Source: Pseudohongiella nitratireducens
Lineage (GTDB): Bacteria > Pseudomonadota > Gammaproteobacteria > Pseudomonadales > Pseudohongiellaceae
Direction: 5' to 3'
NCBI RefSeq assembly: GCF_001642735.1
Contig: NZ_LWHM01000021.1
Coordinates: 124,001-188,000, forward strand
Length of the DNA: 64,000 bases
Below the pieces are notes generated by a model. The model ran no database searches and was not told where the DNA came from. It was given only the letters and a program-made list of their open reading frames with translations. Shown piece after piece: positions 21,742 through 29,899 of the stretch (positions are counted from its first letter, which is position 1; each line of letters opens with the position of its first letter). The position numbers and the translations under genes were made by a program.

Positions 21742-22222
21742 AGTCGTCTCTCCCTTCATCTTGTTACTTTTAGATGACTCAATAGTGACAACGAGAGGAA
21801 GTAGATATTATTCCAATCAATATTCTGATTATCTCCTGAAAGCTCAAATTTGGTGTAATTAGGTACTATCGTCAACTGTTGTCATTAATTTGAATTAACA
21901 ACACAGAATAATATCTGTTGTTATTGATATGAATAGCAAAAACTACCTGTCTTGGCTTGACTTTGGTTGTTTAAGGGAAGACACTCGAAACTGATTTGTT
22001 CCTGCTGAGTTTAAGACTTTTCCTGAAACTAGCAGTCAAGATGTGAGAATTTCGAAACATTTGCATTGCGTCTCAAACTCTTTGTAATTCGTCTCAGTGT
22101 ACGGGGCGATAAGGGGCAAATACACCGAGAAAATAGAAGCTTGTCCACGATAATGGATTGTCAAGACGAGCTTCTTGTTGTACTTACTCATTTGAATGAT
22201 TAACGGATGTAACGAGTGACAC
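21742..22222. other. 481-base A+T-rich intergenic region
   Basis: I see no convincing gene here. A 78-codon frame on the - strand (22036-22272) has a poor start and overlaps the next gene. The stretch is visibly richer in A+T than its surroundings. It contains AACAACACAGA (21897-21907) pairing with TCTGTTGTT (21914-21922) with one bulge, and TTGACG with an A/T-rich downstream element on the - strand near 21870 that could be the promoter of the small barrel gene. Confidence 0.5.
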
Positions 22223-22813
22223 ATGGAAAACGTCTTATATATCGTTATCTTAGCGCTTCTGCTGGGCACCATTTTGGCATGGTTTCGTACACGGCAATCG
22301 ACTTCTGATTTTCCTTATCAGCCTCAAAGCCGACTCCTGACGAAAACTGAAACAGAGCTCTACCAATCAATTGTGCAGACACTGAATTCACACCGAAATC
22401 TTGATGATTTGATGGTTTTTGCCAAAGTACGCATTGCTGATGTTATCAACCCGGGTAAAGCCCTGGTAGGTAATGACTGGCAGGATGCATACGGGCGCAT
22501 CAGCAGCAAGCATTTTGATTATGTGGTTTGTACTGCTGAAGACAGCCAGATTCGTTTGATAATTGAGTTGGATGATGGCAATCAGCGCTCTGTTAAGAAA
22601 TTGCGTCGTGATCACTTTCTGGATCAGATTTGTGCATCGGCATCAGTGCCACTGTTACGAATTCCCGCGCAGCAGGGCTACGATCTGGAAGCGCTTTGGT
22701 TAACCATCAATGCCAAGCTGTTGAAGGTGCCTAACGCTATTGATGCTGGTATAGATGAGAAAAGCTCATCATTCCAGCAGAAACCAGCAGATCAGGGAGC
22801 CCTTGGCGCTTAA
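22223..22813 (+). CDS. DUF2726 protein with N-terminal membrane anchor
   Basis: A 196-residue protein with one N-terminal hydrophobic segment (VLYIVILALLLGTILAWF, residues 4-21) followed by a cytoplasmic DUF2726 domain. That domain is thought to have a restriction-endonuclease-like fold; here the relevant positions read FDYVVCTAEDSQIRLIIELDD, so an acidic pair is present but a clear E-x-K is not. The family often occurs fused to topoisomerase-type zinc fingers or helicases, which are absent here. The stop abuts the convergent arsS-like gene with no gap. Function is unknown. Confidence 0.75.
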   Translation: MENVLYIVILALLLGTILAWFRTRQSTSDFPYQPQSRLLTKTETELYQSIVQTLNSHRNLDDLMVFAKVRIADVINPGKALVGNDWQDAYGRISSKHFDYVVCTAEDSQIRLIIELDDGNQRSVKKLRRDHFLDQICASASVPLLRIPAQQGYDLEALWLTINAKLLKVPNAIDAGIDEKSSSFQQKPADQGALGA

Positions 22814-23764
22814 CTATAAAGCGCCTCCGCAGCTACTGCCTTGCCCCGCTGTGCAAGCATAGCAGTGCTCGGCGACAGCGATGGCCTGGCCATCAATATG
22901 AGTGTTCAGTAAATCCATTAAATGTCTGGCTTGTCCTGGCATGGTGATGCTGAGTTGCTGGTTGAAATCACAGTCGTACAAATTACCCTGCCAATCCACG
23001 CTTACCAGGTGCCGGCACATCACGCCAGGAAGGTTTGCGTCCAGGTGGTTTTTTTTCAGCAGTTCCATGTAGGGCTGAAACTGGCCTTTCGAAATCAGAG
23101 TGGAGCCAAAGCGTTTGATTGGCATGTTTGCCAGCGCAAATAAATGGTTGAAATCAATATCAAAGTGTTCTTTCAGTTCGCGCTTATAATCATTTTCCAG
23201 TGCTAGCTGGTCAGGTGGTAATGATGGCCCTTGCGGGTTATAGACCAGATTCAGGGTGAGTCCGGAATCATTGCGGCCATAACCAAGTTCATTCAGGCGC
23301 TGCAAGCCACTAATACTTCGGTCGAATACACCTTTGCCTCTTTGCTGGTCAACATTGGCTACGGAATAGCATGGCAGAGACGCTACGATTTCTACACGAT
23401 GTTCTGCCAGGAACTCAGCCAGGCTTTCTTGGCCAGGCTCCGACAAAATGGTGAGATTGCAGCGATCAATGACATGAATGCCAGCTTGATACGCATCGCT
23501 GACCAGCTTTCTGAAATGGTCGTGCATCTCTGGTGCACCGCCGGTGAGGTCCAGCGTTGTCATACCTCTGGCTTTCATGACGGGGATGATCAGCCGCAGA
23601 TTTTCTTCCCCCATCATCTCGGTACGATCAGGGCTGGCATTGACATGGCAGTGCAGGCATCGCTGATTGCAGCGGTACCCCAGATTTACCTGCAGTGTGT
23701 TCGCTGCATCACGGTAAATGTCAGGAAAATCTGTTACTTCCAATAGCGGCAAGGTGGCATGCAT
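22814..23764 (-). CDS. arsS: ArsS-like radical SAM protein
   Basis: A 316-residue radical SAM enzyme. The cluster motif CX3CX2C is C32, C36 and C39 (CNQRCLHC), followed by HVNASPDRTEMM and the LDLTGGAPEMHDHFR segment. The C-terminal domain carries CRHLVSVDWQGNLYDCDFNQQL and ends CYACTAGQGSSCGGAL. This matches the radical SAM/Cys-rich family that includes ArsS, proposed to act in arsenosugar synthesis; many homologues have selenocysteine near the C-terminus, whereas here the SSCGG site is Cys. No arsM or other ars gene is adjacent, so the substrate is inferred from the family only. AGGAGCC precedes the ATG. Confidence 0.8.
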   Translation of the reverse strand: MHATLPLLEVTDFPDIYRDAANTLQVNLGYRCNQRCLHCHVNASPDRTEMMGEENLRLIIPVMKARGMTTLDLTGGAPEMHDHFRKLVSDAYQAGIHVIDRCNLTILSEPGQESLAEFLAEHRVEIVASLPCYSVANVDQQRGKGVFDRSISGLQRLNELGYGRNDSGLTLNLVYNPQGPSLPPDQLALENDYKRELKEHFDIDFNHLFALANMPIKRFGSTLISKGQFQPYMELLKKNHLDANLPGVMCRHLVSVDWQGNLYDCDFNQQLSITMPGQARHLMDLLNTHIDGQAIAVAEHCYACTAGQGSSCGGAL

Positions 23765-23796
23765 AATCAGGGTGGCTCCTATTGTAGTCTTCCGGG

Positions 23797-24672
23797 TCAG
23801 TCTTCAGTGCGACGTAATAGCAGAAGTGGAATTTTGCTTTCACTGATCATTCGGGACGTATTACTGCCCACGAAAAACTCCCTGAAACGAGAGTGGCTAT
23901 AAGCGCCCATAACCCGCAGATCAATATTATGCTCTTCCTGAAACTGGGCCAGGGTAGGCAGCAACTCACCCTGGAGAAGGTGGGCCATGACCTGCATCCC
24001 TTGATTTATCAGCCGGTTGCAGGTCTCACTGAGTTGTTGGCGGCACTCTTTGCCGCCAACCATAATAAGGTGGCCTTGCAGTCCGGACAATAAACGACTG
24101 TGGGCCAGCTCATCCAGCGCGCGATCGCTTTCCGGGGAGCCATCAAAGGCAATCATGTAGCGCTCTGGGGCTTTGAAGTCGCTGGGGGCGACAAGTACCG
24201 GTTTGTGAATGGCGCGAACTGCCGTTTCAACCTTGGAGCCAATTCGGTGAGGCTCTGTCTGATGATCCTCGCCGCGGCGCCCGATGACAAAGGCCCGGGT
24301 TTCATTCTCGTAATTCTGCAAGGCTTCGCTGATGCTGCCATGCCGCTGTGCGCTGCTGACCTCAATGTTCCCCATTTCACGGATATGAGCCTCAGCATCA
24401 GCCAGCAGGTGCCGGCCATGCTCCATTGCCAGGCGGCCGCGCTGCTCATCCAGTGACGTCAGTTCCTCCAGGAGTTGCTCGCGACTGCCCAGACCGATAG
24501 TCCCTGACAGATCTTCAAGTACAGGTGATTGAGATTTCTCAATGACGTGTAACAGCCTGACTGGTGTGCTGAGCCTCTGACTTAACCAGCCTGCGGCATC
24601 ACAGATAGCTCCGGTCATACCTGAGCCATCAATGCAGGCTGTGATGGCTGATGCGGTCGATGATTCAGACAT
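23797..24672 (-). CDS. Tandem universal stress protein
   Basis: A 291-residue cytoplasmic protein with two UspA domains (about 1-145 and 155-291). The first begins ITACIDGSGMTGAICDAAGWLSQRL; the second begins YMIAFDGSPESDRALDELAHSRLL and ends with the ATP-binding pattern MGAYSHSRFREFFVGSNTSRMI (G-x2-G-like plus G-S/T). The UspE-like tandem form usually helps cells survive stress or stasis. It is a single gene, 32 bases upstream of arsS on the same strand, so the two could be co-transcribed. The bound nucleotide and target are unknown. Confidence 0.88.
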   Translation of the reverse strand: MSESSTASAITACIDGSGMTGAICDAAGWLSQRLSTPVRLLHVIEKSQSPVLEDLSGTIGLGSREQLLEELTSLDEQRGRLAMEHGRHLLADAEAHIREMGNIEVSSAQRHGSISEALQNYENETRAFVIGRRGEDHQTEPHRIGSKVETAVRAIHKPVLVAPSDFKAPERYMIAFDGSPESDRALDELAHSRLLSGLQGHLIMVGGKECRQQLSETCNRLINQGMQVMAHLLQGELLPTLAQFQEEHNIDLRVMGAYSHSRFREFFVGSNTSRMISESKIPLLLLRRTED

Positions 24673-24839
24673 AATGCGCCCCTCACTCCATGACTTGTCT
24701 GATTTAGTGGACTCCTATCTTGTCACCTTCATCAGCATTGTCAAACTCACTGAATTTGCTGGCAGAGGATTGTGTTACCTCGTTCTCATGCCACATAAAA
24801 TTCACGAAACTGCCATCTTTGCTTCACTGATATGTCAAA

Positions 24840-24876
24840 CAACCGGCTTATCGTACCAGCCGGTTGACACTATAAA
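24840..24876 (+). promoter_or_regulatory. Inverted repeat and A/T-rich -10-like box upstream of the TonB receptor
   Basis: CAACCGGCT (24840-24848) and AGCCGGTTG (24858-24866) form a perfect 9-bp inverted repeat with a 9-base centre. TTGACA (24864-24869) overlaps its right arm and TATAAA follows at 24871. The ATG is at 24897. The arrangement suggests an operator overlapping the promoter, or a 5' mRNA hairpin. Confidence 0.4.
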
Positions 24877-24896
24877 ATTATCAGGGGAACAAGAAC

Positions 24897-27800
24897 ATGT
24901 CACAACGAAAACGCAGCTTTACCCAGCGCTTGCTGGTTAGCTCGATTGTGCTGGGCCTGGGCATTGCATCGGCATCAGCCTGGGCACAGAGTACAACTTC
25001 TGCCATCCGTGGCAGTGTGATTGGTGTAGACGGCAACCCACAGGCCGATACCACGATTGTTATTGAAGATATACGCACAGGCGCCCGGCGCGTCCTGGAG
25101 TCAAATTCGAGTGGTGCTTTTTATGCAACCAACCTGCCCGTCGGCGGACCTTACCGTGTAACGGTTGGTGGTGAGCAGTCAGTGATTGTTGACTCGATCG
25201 CTTTGGGTGATATCTATAACCTGGATTTGCAGCTTGGTGATCAGCAGGCCGTCGAAGAAGTGCTCGTACTGGGGCAATCCGGTGCTTTCGTAGATGTTGC
25301 ATCAGGCCCTGCTGCTACATTCTCTACGTTCGACATGAACACGGCTGTCGCGTTCGATCGCGATATCAAAGATGTTTTCATGTATGACCCGCGTATGAAC
25401 CTGGATACCAACTCTGCCATCAACTGTGTGGGTAAGCACCCGCGCTTTAACAGCATTAGCCTGGACGGTGTCAGTCAGAATGACCGGTTTGGCTTGAATG
25501 ATAACGGTTACTCTACAGCAACAGGTATGCCGTTTCCTTTCGAAGGCATTTCCCAGGTCGCTGTTGAGCTGGCGCCTTTTGATGTGACTTACGGCGGTTT
25601 TACGGCCTGTAACATCAATGCTGTGACTAAGTCCGGTAGCAATCAGTGGACTGGTACTGCCTTCTATGAATATAACAATCAGGACTTTCGTGGCGACTCT
25701 CTGACTGTTGATGGCACACAGGCAGACTATAAGTCGCTTGATTACAAAGAAGAAACCCGCGGCTTCAGTGTGGGTGGCCCCATCATGGCTGACCGGCTAT
25801 TCGTTTATGGCGCTTATGAAGAGCGAGAAGAGCCAGAGTTTATTGCCCAGGGTTTTGCAGGATCCGGGAATGGCGTTGAGCGTCCCTGGTTGAGCCAGTC
25901 GGACTATAACCGTATCAGTCAGATTGCCAGTGACGTTTACGGCTACGATGCCGGTGGCCAGGCCAGCGATGGTGCTCAGACCGAAGAGAAATACATGCTG
26001 CGCATGGACTGGAATATCAGTGATATGCACGATGCGGCACTGATCTATAATTTTTATGAAGGCATTGAAGATCGCACTTCTGACTCAGACAGCAATGAGT
26101 TCGAGTTTGCCAATCATTTCTATCGTAAAGGTGCCGAGTCAGAAACTATGACATTGCAACTGTCTTCACAATGGAGCAGTGCATTGTCGACTGACTTCTT
26201 TGTCAGCCGCAATACCATGGACGACTCCCAGATCACGGTAGGACCAAAAGACTTTGCAGAATTCCAGATTGAAATGGATGGCAACACAGTTTATCTGGGT
26301 GCCGATGATTCGCGTCAGGCCAATGCCTTGAATACGGAATCAGATTATATGAAGTTCAACCTGGAATACCTGTTAGGTGACAATGTCATCACGGCCGGTT
26401 TCGAGCGTGAAGAACTCAGCATCTTTAACCAGTTTGTACAGCACGCCCGTGGCGGTGAGTATCGCTTTTACGATAACTCTGTCGGCAACCCGGCGCGCTG
26501 TGACAGCCTGACACCGGCAGGCAGACAGGCTGACCCGGATTGCGGCATGTCAGGCCTGGATCGTTATGAACTGGGTATTCCTGATGATATTTACTACGGT
26601 AGCGGTGGTGGTACCAATAACGCTGCTGATGCTGCAGCCAGTTTCAGTAACATTCTGAACACTATTTATATTCAGGATGAATTCCTGATGGCTGATGGCG
26701 ACCTGACGGTGGTTGCCGGTTTGCGTTATGACTGGTTCACCAGCGATGACAGCCCAGTTTATAACCCGGCTTTCACCGCGCTGAACAATGGCTTGCGTAA
26801 TGATGCCAATATCGATGGGGTCGACCTGCTGATGCCTCGCTTTGGTCTGACCTGGCAGGCAACCGATGCGCTGACCTTGCGCGGTGGCGTTGGTCTTTAT
26901 TCAGGTGGTAACCCGAATGTGTGGATCTCAAATGCCTGGAGTAATGACGGTTTGTCTAATGTGCAGGTCAGAGACCGTAATGATGCTGACATGTCTGTAT
27001 TGACGGACTATCAGTTAAGCGGTCAGGGTCGCCCTGGCTATGATGTTCCGCAGTCATTGAAAGATCAGGTGGCAGCAACCACTGATGCAAATGCTTCTGA
27101 CAGCTTCCTGGTATTGATTGATCCGGACTATGAGCAGGCATCCGAATGGAAGTTCTCACTGGGTGCCACCTGGAACCTGGCCGATGGGACCACGGTAGAG
27201 GGCGATTACCTGTACTCCGTACAGAACGATCCAGCTTATTATGTGGATGTGTCGCAGAGCGTGACCGGTACCACCGCTGCTGGCCAGCCGATCTACAGCG
27301 ATGTGCGCGGTCAAAGCAACCTGATGTTAACCAACTCAAGTGAAAGTCCTGCCAGCCACGCCTTCTCGCTAATGGTTAACAACCGTTATGACTGGGGACT
27401 GGACTGGACGCTGGGTTATGCTTATACGCAGGCAGAAGATGTGAGTCCGATGACATCAGCAGTTGCATCTTCAAATTTCAGCAACCTGGCGCTTTACGAT
27501 CTGAATAACCCAACGGCTGGCACCTCAAACTACGAGTCACCACATCGATTTACGGCTCGTTTGAGTTACGGTAAAGAGTTTATGGCCGGTTATGAAACGC
27601 GTGTCACGGCACAGTGGTTCCGTGCCAAGGGGCAGCCGATCAGTTACACAATGAGTAGCCGCGGTCTGGAGGGTGACAACTCTAATAACCGCCGTCACCT
27701 GCTATATGTTCCTGGCGCTAACGATCCTAATGTTATCGCTGGTCCTGACTTTGATATTGCTGCGTTCTCAGCCTTTATTGATGCCAATGGTCTGGGCCAG

Positions 27801-28115
27801 GGATTTGTGACCCGGAATGACCGTTATACTGAATGGTCTTCTCGTCTGGATCTGAGGCTGGACCAAGAGCTGCCAACGTTCTTTGGTGGCAGTAAAGCGC
27901 GGCTGTACATGAAGGTCTATAACCTGATGAATCTGCTTGATGATGAGTGGGGTCACCAGTATGACGCGCAGTTCTTCTCTCCTGACGTTGTGACTTCATC
28001 CGTCAATGCGCAAGGACAGTATGTTTTTGAGCGGTTCAACGAGCGTAGTGTCAGTGATCTGCAGGAAGCGCAGTCACTGTGGCAAGTGCGCTTTGGTGTG
28101 CAACTGGAGTTCTAG
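24897..28115 (+). CDS. Oar-like TonB-dependent outer-membrane receptor
   Basis: A 1072-residue exported receptor. A signal peptide (about 1-31, ending SAWAQ) is followed by a carboxypeptidase-regulatory-like beta domain (about 35-110, AIRGSVIGVDGNPQADTTI), then a plug domain and a 22-strand barrel. The plug has ISLDGVSQNDRFGLND, VAPFDVTYGG-type and NAVTKSGSNQWTGTAFYEY motifs typical of the Oar-like branch. Cysteines in NCVGKHPRF and FTACNINAV may form a plug disulfide. The last strand ends VQLEF. It precedes a secreted phosphodiesterase gene, which suggests uptake of a phosphodiester-containing ligand; this is inference. AGGGGAA lies 8 bases before the ATG. Confidence 0.9.
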   Translation: MSQRKRSFTQRLLVSSIVLGLGIASASAWAQSTTSAIRGSVIGVDGNPQADTTIVIEDIRTGARRVLESNSSGAFYATNLPVGGPYRVTVGGEQSVIVDSIALGDIYNLDLQLGDQQAVEEVLVLGQSGAFVDVASGPAATFSTFDMNTAVAFDRDIKDVFMYDPRMNLDTNSAINCVGKHPRFNSISLDGVSQNDRFGLNDNGYSTATGMPFPFEGISQVAVELAPFDVTYGGFTACNINAVTKSGSNQWTGTAFYEYNNQDFRGDSLTVDGTQADYKSLDYKEETRGFSVGGPIMADRLFVYGAYEEREEPEFIAQGFAGSGNGVERPWLSQSDYNRISQIASDVYGYDAGGQASDGAQTEEKYMLRMDWNISDMHDAALIYNFYEGIEDRTSDSDSNEFEFANHFYRKGAESETMTLQLSSQWSSALSTDFFVSRNTMDDSQITVGPKDFAEFQIEMDGNTVYLGADDSRQANALNTESDYMKFNLEYLLGDNVITAGFEREELSIFNQFVQHARGGEYRFYDNSVGNPARCDSLTPAGRQADPDCGMSGLDRYELGIPDDIYYGSGGGTNNAADAAASFSNILNTIYIQDEFLMADGDLTVVAGLRYDWFTSDDSPVYNPAFTALNNGLRNDANIDGVDLLMPRFGLTWQATDALTLRGGVGLYSGGNPNVWISNAWSNDGLSNVQVRDRNDADMSVLTDYQLSGQGRPGYDVPQSLKDQVAATTDANASDSFLVLIDPDYEQASEWKFSLGATWNLADGTTVEGDYLYSVQNDPAYYVDVSQSVTGTTAAGQPIYSDVRGQSNLMLTNSSESPASHAFSLMVNNRYDWGLDWTLGYAYTQAEDVSPMTSAVASSNFSNLALYDLNNPTAGTSNYESPHRFTARLSYGKEFMAGYETRVTAQWFRAKGQPISYTMSSRGLEGDNSNNRRHLLYVPGANDPNVIAGPDFDIAAFSAFIDANGLGQGFVTRNDRYTEWSSRLDLRLDQELPTFFGGSKARLYMKVYNLMNLLDDEWGHQYDAQFFSPDVVTSSVNAQGQYVFERFNERSVSDLQEAQSLWQVRFGVQLEF

Positions 28116-28263
28116 TGCCAGATCGACTTGAGTTTTGATTCTCTCCCAGCCCTTGCGGGAGAAAAAGCGGATCAAGACTTACCGTCTGGCAGGGATTGTC
28201 GGACGACAGGGAATGCAATAAGGCCAGGGACTGGCCAATCAGGGATGACTCCCTCATTTTGTA

Positions 28264-28297
28264 GCGCTGCAGTTGTGATACCTCTGCAGCGCTTTTC
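28264..28297 (+). terminator. Intrinsic terminator/attenuator between receptor and phosphodiesterase genes
   Basis: GCGCTGCAG (28264-28272) and CTGCAGCGC (28284-28292) form a perfect 9-bp stem with an 11-base loop, followed by TTTTCTGTCT. The hairpin ends about 12 bases before the Shine-Dalgarno AAGGA of the next gene, so partial read-through would set the ratio of the two products. Confidence 0.7.
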
Positions 28298-28318
28298 TGT
28301 CTCTGAAGGATGATCTAA

Positions 28319-29566
28319 ATGATACACAGACACAGTTTCCGTAGACCATTAGCGACTTTACTGGCTTTGATGCTGCTGACTACGCCTTTCGCTGTTTATG
28401 CGGAGAAGCCTCTGACATTACTGGTTGGTGTGGACGGATTTCGCTGGGATATTCTTGATCGCTATGAGCTTCCCAATCTGGAACGTCTGGCAAGAGAGGG
28501 AGTTCGGGTGAAACACCTGCAACCGGTCATGCCGTCAAAAACATTTCCTAATTTCTATGCCATTGCTACCGGACTGTACCCGGAAAACAATGGTGTACTG
28601 GGTAACGCGGGATTTGATCCGGTACTGGAAAAAACGTTTCGTATGAGCGACCAGGATGATAGTCGCTGGTTCGAAGGTGAACCTGTCTGGATCACTGTCG
28701 AAAAACAGAACAAGATAGCCGCCACCATGTTCTGGGTTGGCACTGCCGCTGCGTATGAAGGTGTTCGGCCTAGCTATTGGCGGCCTTTCGATGGCAGTGT
28801 GGAAAACGACGAACGTGTCGCCCAGGTCATGACATGGGTCGACCTTCCGGTTGCTGACAGGCCTGATTTTATCAGCGTTTATTTTGAAGCACTGGATAGT
28901 GCCAGTCACGGTTTTGGTGTTGGCAGTGATGAGGAGGCGGCTGCAGCCAGTGAGATTGATGATCTGGTCGGCAGTCTTTGGCAAGGGTTGCAGCAAAGAG
29001 GGTTGCTGTCGCAAAGTCATATTGTTGTCGTTGGTGATCACGGCATGACTAACCTGTCTGCTGAGAAGATCATATATCTGGATGACTATGTAGACCTGAG
29101 AGCTGAGTTCTCTCAGTTGTACAGCCCGCAACTCAGTGGTGATCGTCAGGGCAATGCTGTGTATGCGGCTCTTTATGGAGAGCCGGACAACCTTGATTCA
29201 TTTTATGAGTCAATTAAAGACAGGCATGAGCATCTGTCCGTGTTCAGGAAAGGCGAATACCCAGATTGGTTCCATCTGTCACACCCAGTTCGTGAGCCGG
29301 GCCTGGTCATCATGCCGGACAATGGCTGGCTGGTTTCAAAACGGGGAGTGCCATACTATGGCCCCCGGGCGACGCATGGCTTTTCGCCACTGGAAACGGA
29401 TATGCAAGCGACCTTGCTGGGTTACGGTCCCGCTTTTGCTGAGGGAAAGGACGTGCCCATGCTGCATGTGGTTGATATCTACAGTCTGTTAGTTCGGTTG
29501 ATGCAGCTTTCACCTGCAAACAATGATGGGAACGCATCACGTGTCCAGGCTTTGTTACGTCAGTGA
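28319..29566 (+). CDS. Exported ENPP-type nucleotide pyrophosphatase/phosphodiesterase
   Basis: A 415-residue protein with a signal peptide (about 1-28, cleavage after AVYA). It belongs to the alkaline-phosphatase superfamily, ENPP branch: metal ligand D39 in LLVGVDGFRWDIL, nucleophile T75 in MPSKTFPNFYA, YPENNGVLGN, D/H in ALDSASHGFG and DH in VVVGDHGMTNL, with the last histidine in RATHGFSP. It is predicted to cleave phosphodiester or pyrophosphate bonds of nucleotides or related molecules in the periplasm. It follows the TonB receptor by 200 bases with a hairpin between. AAGGA lies 9 bases before the ATG. The true substrate is not shown. Confidence 0.88.
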   Translation: MIHRHSFRRPLATLLALMLLTTPFAVYAEKPLTLLVGVDGFRWDILDRYELPNLERLAREGVRVKHLQPVMPSKTFPNFYAIATGLYPENNGVLGNAGFDPVLEKTFRMSDQDDSRWFEGEPVWITVEKQNKIAATMFWVGTAAAYEGVRPSYWRPFDGSVENDERVAQVMTWVDLPVADRPDFISVYFEALDSASHGFGVGSDEEAAAASEIDDLVGSLWQGLQQRGLLSQSHIVVVGDHGMTNLSAEKIIYLDDYVDLRAEFSQLYSPQLSGDRQGNAVYAALYGEPDNLDSFYESIKDRHEHLSVFRKGEYPDWFHLSHPVREPGLVIMPDNGWLVSKRGVPYYGPRATHGFSPLETDMQATLLGYGPAFAEGKDVPMLHVVDIYSLLVRLMQLSPANNDGNASRVQALLRQ

Positions 29567-29634
29567 TACGGGCATGGTGGTGCAGAGTTTATTGCGGTAC
29601 CCTTCAGGCATCTGAAATGACGAGTTAATTGATT

Positions 29635-29847
29635 ATGCGTGATGTTGAAGTTGTAAAAGTACCGGTAGAACTCTACAAAATTCTGAAATTTGAAGGTTTG
29701 GTGAGCAGCGGTGCAGAGGCCAAAGCCGTGATCGCCGAAGGCCAGGTAAAGGTCAACGGCGAGGTGGAGATCCAGAAACGCAAAAAAATTATCCCGAACG
29801 ATATTGTAGAATTTGGTGCGGAAAAATTGCGTATCGTGCTTCCATGA
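29635..29847 (+). CDS. ybcJ: S4-like RNA-binding protein (YbcJ family)
   Basis: A 70-residue protein made almost entirely of an S4 RNA-binding domain: VPVELYKILKFEGLVSSGAEAKAVIAEGQVKVNGEVEIQ, then KRKKIIPNDIVEF. YbcJ-type proteins bind RNA, but their target is not established. The ATG at 29635 (MRDVEVVKV) is preferred over the TTG at 29629. The ribosome-binding site is weak (GACGAG). It lies 68 bases after the phosphodiesterase gene on the same strand and converges on the broken carboxylesterase gene. Confidence 0.85.
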   Translation: MRDVEVVKVPVELYKILKFEGLVSSGAEAKAVIAEGQVKVNGEVEIQKRKKIIPNDIVEFGAEKLRIVLP

Positions 29848-29899
29848 AATCACTCTGAATCAGTTATTGTAGCTGTATTGTCTGCAGCCTCAGAGCCGG

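Noticed and set aside
22036-22272. 78-codon frame on the - strand in the A+T-rich gap
   Set aside because: Start overlaps the next gene, no ribosome-binding site, no recognisable sequence.
23231-23746. 171-codon frame on the + strand within arsS
   Set aside because: It is antisense to the radical SAM gene and shows no domain, signal peptide or ribosome-binding site.
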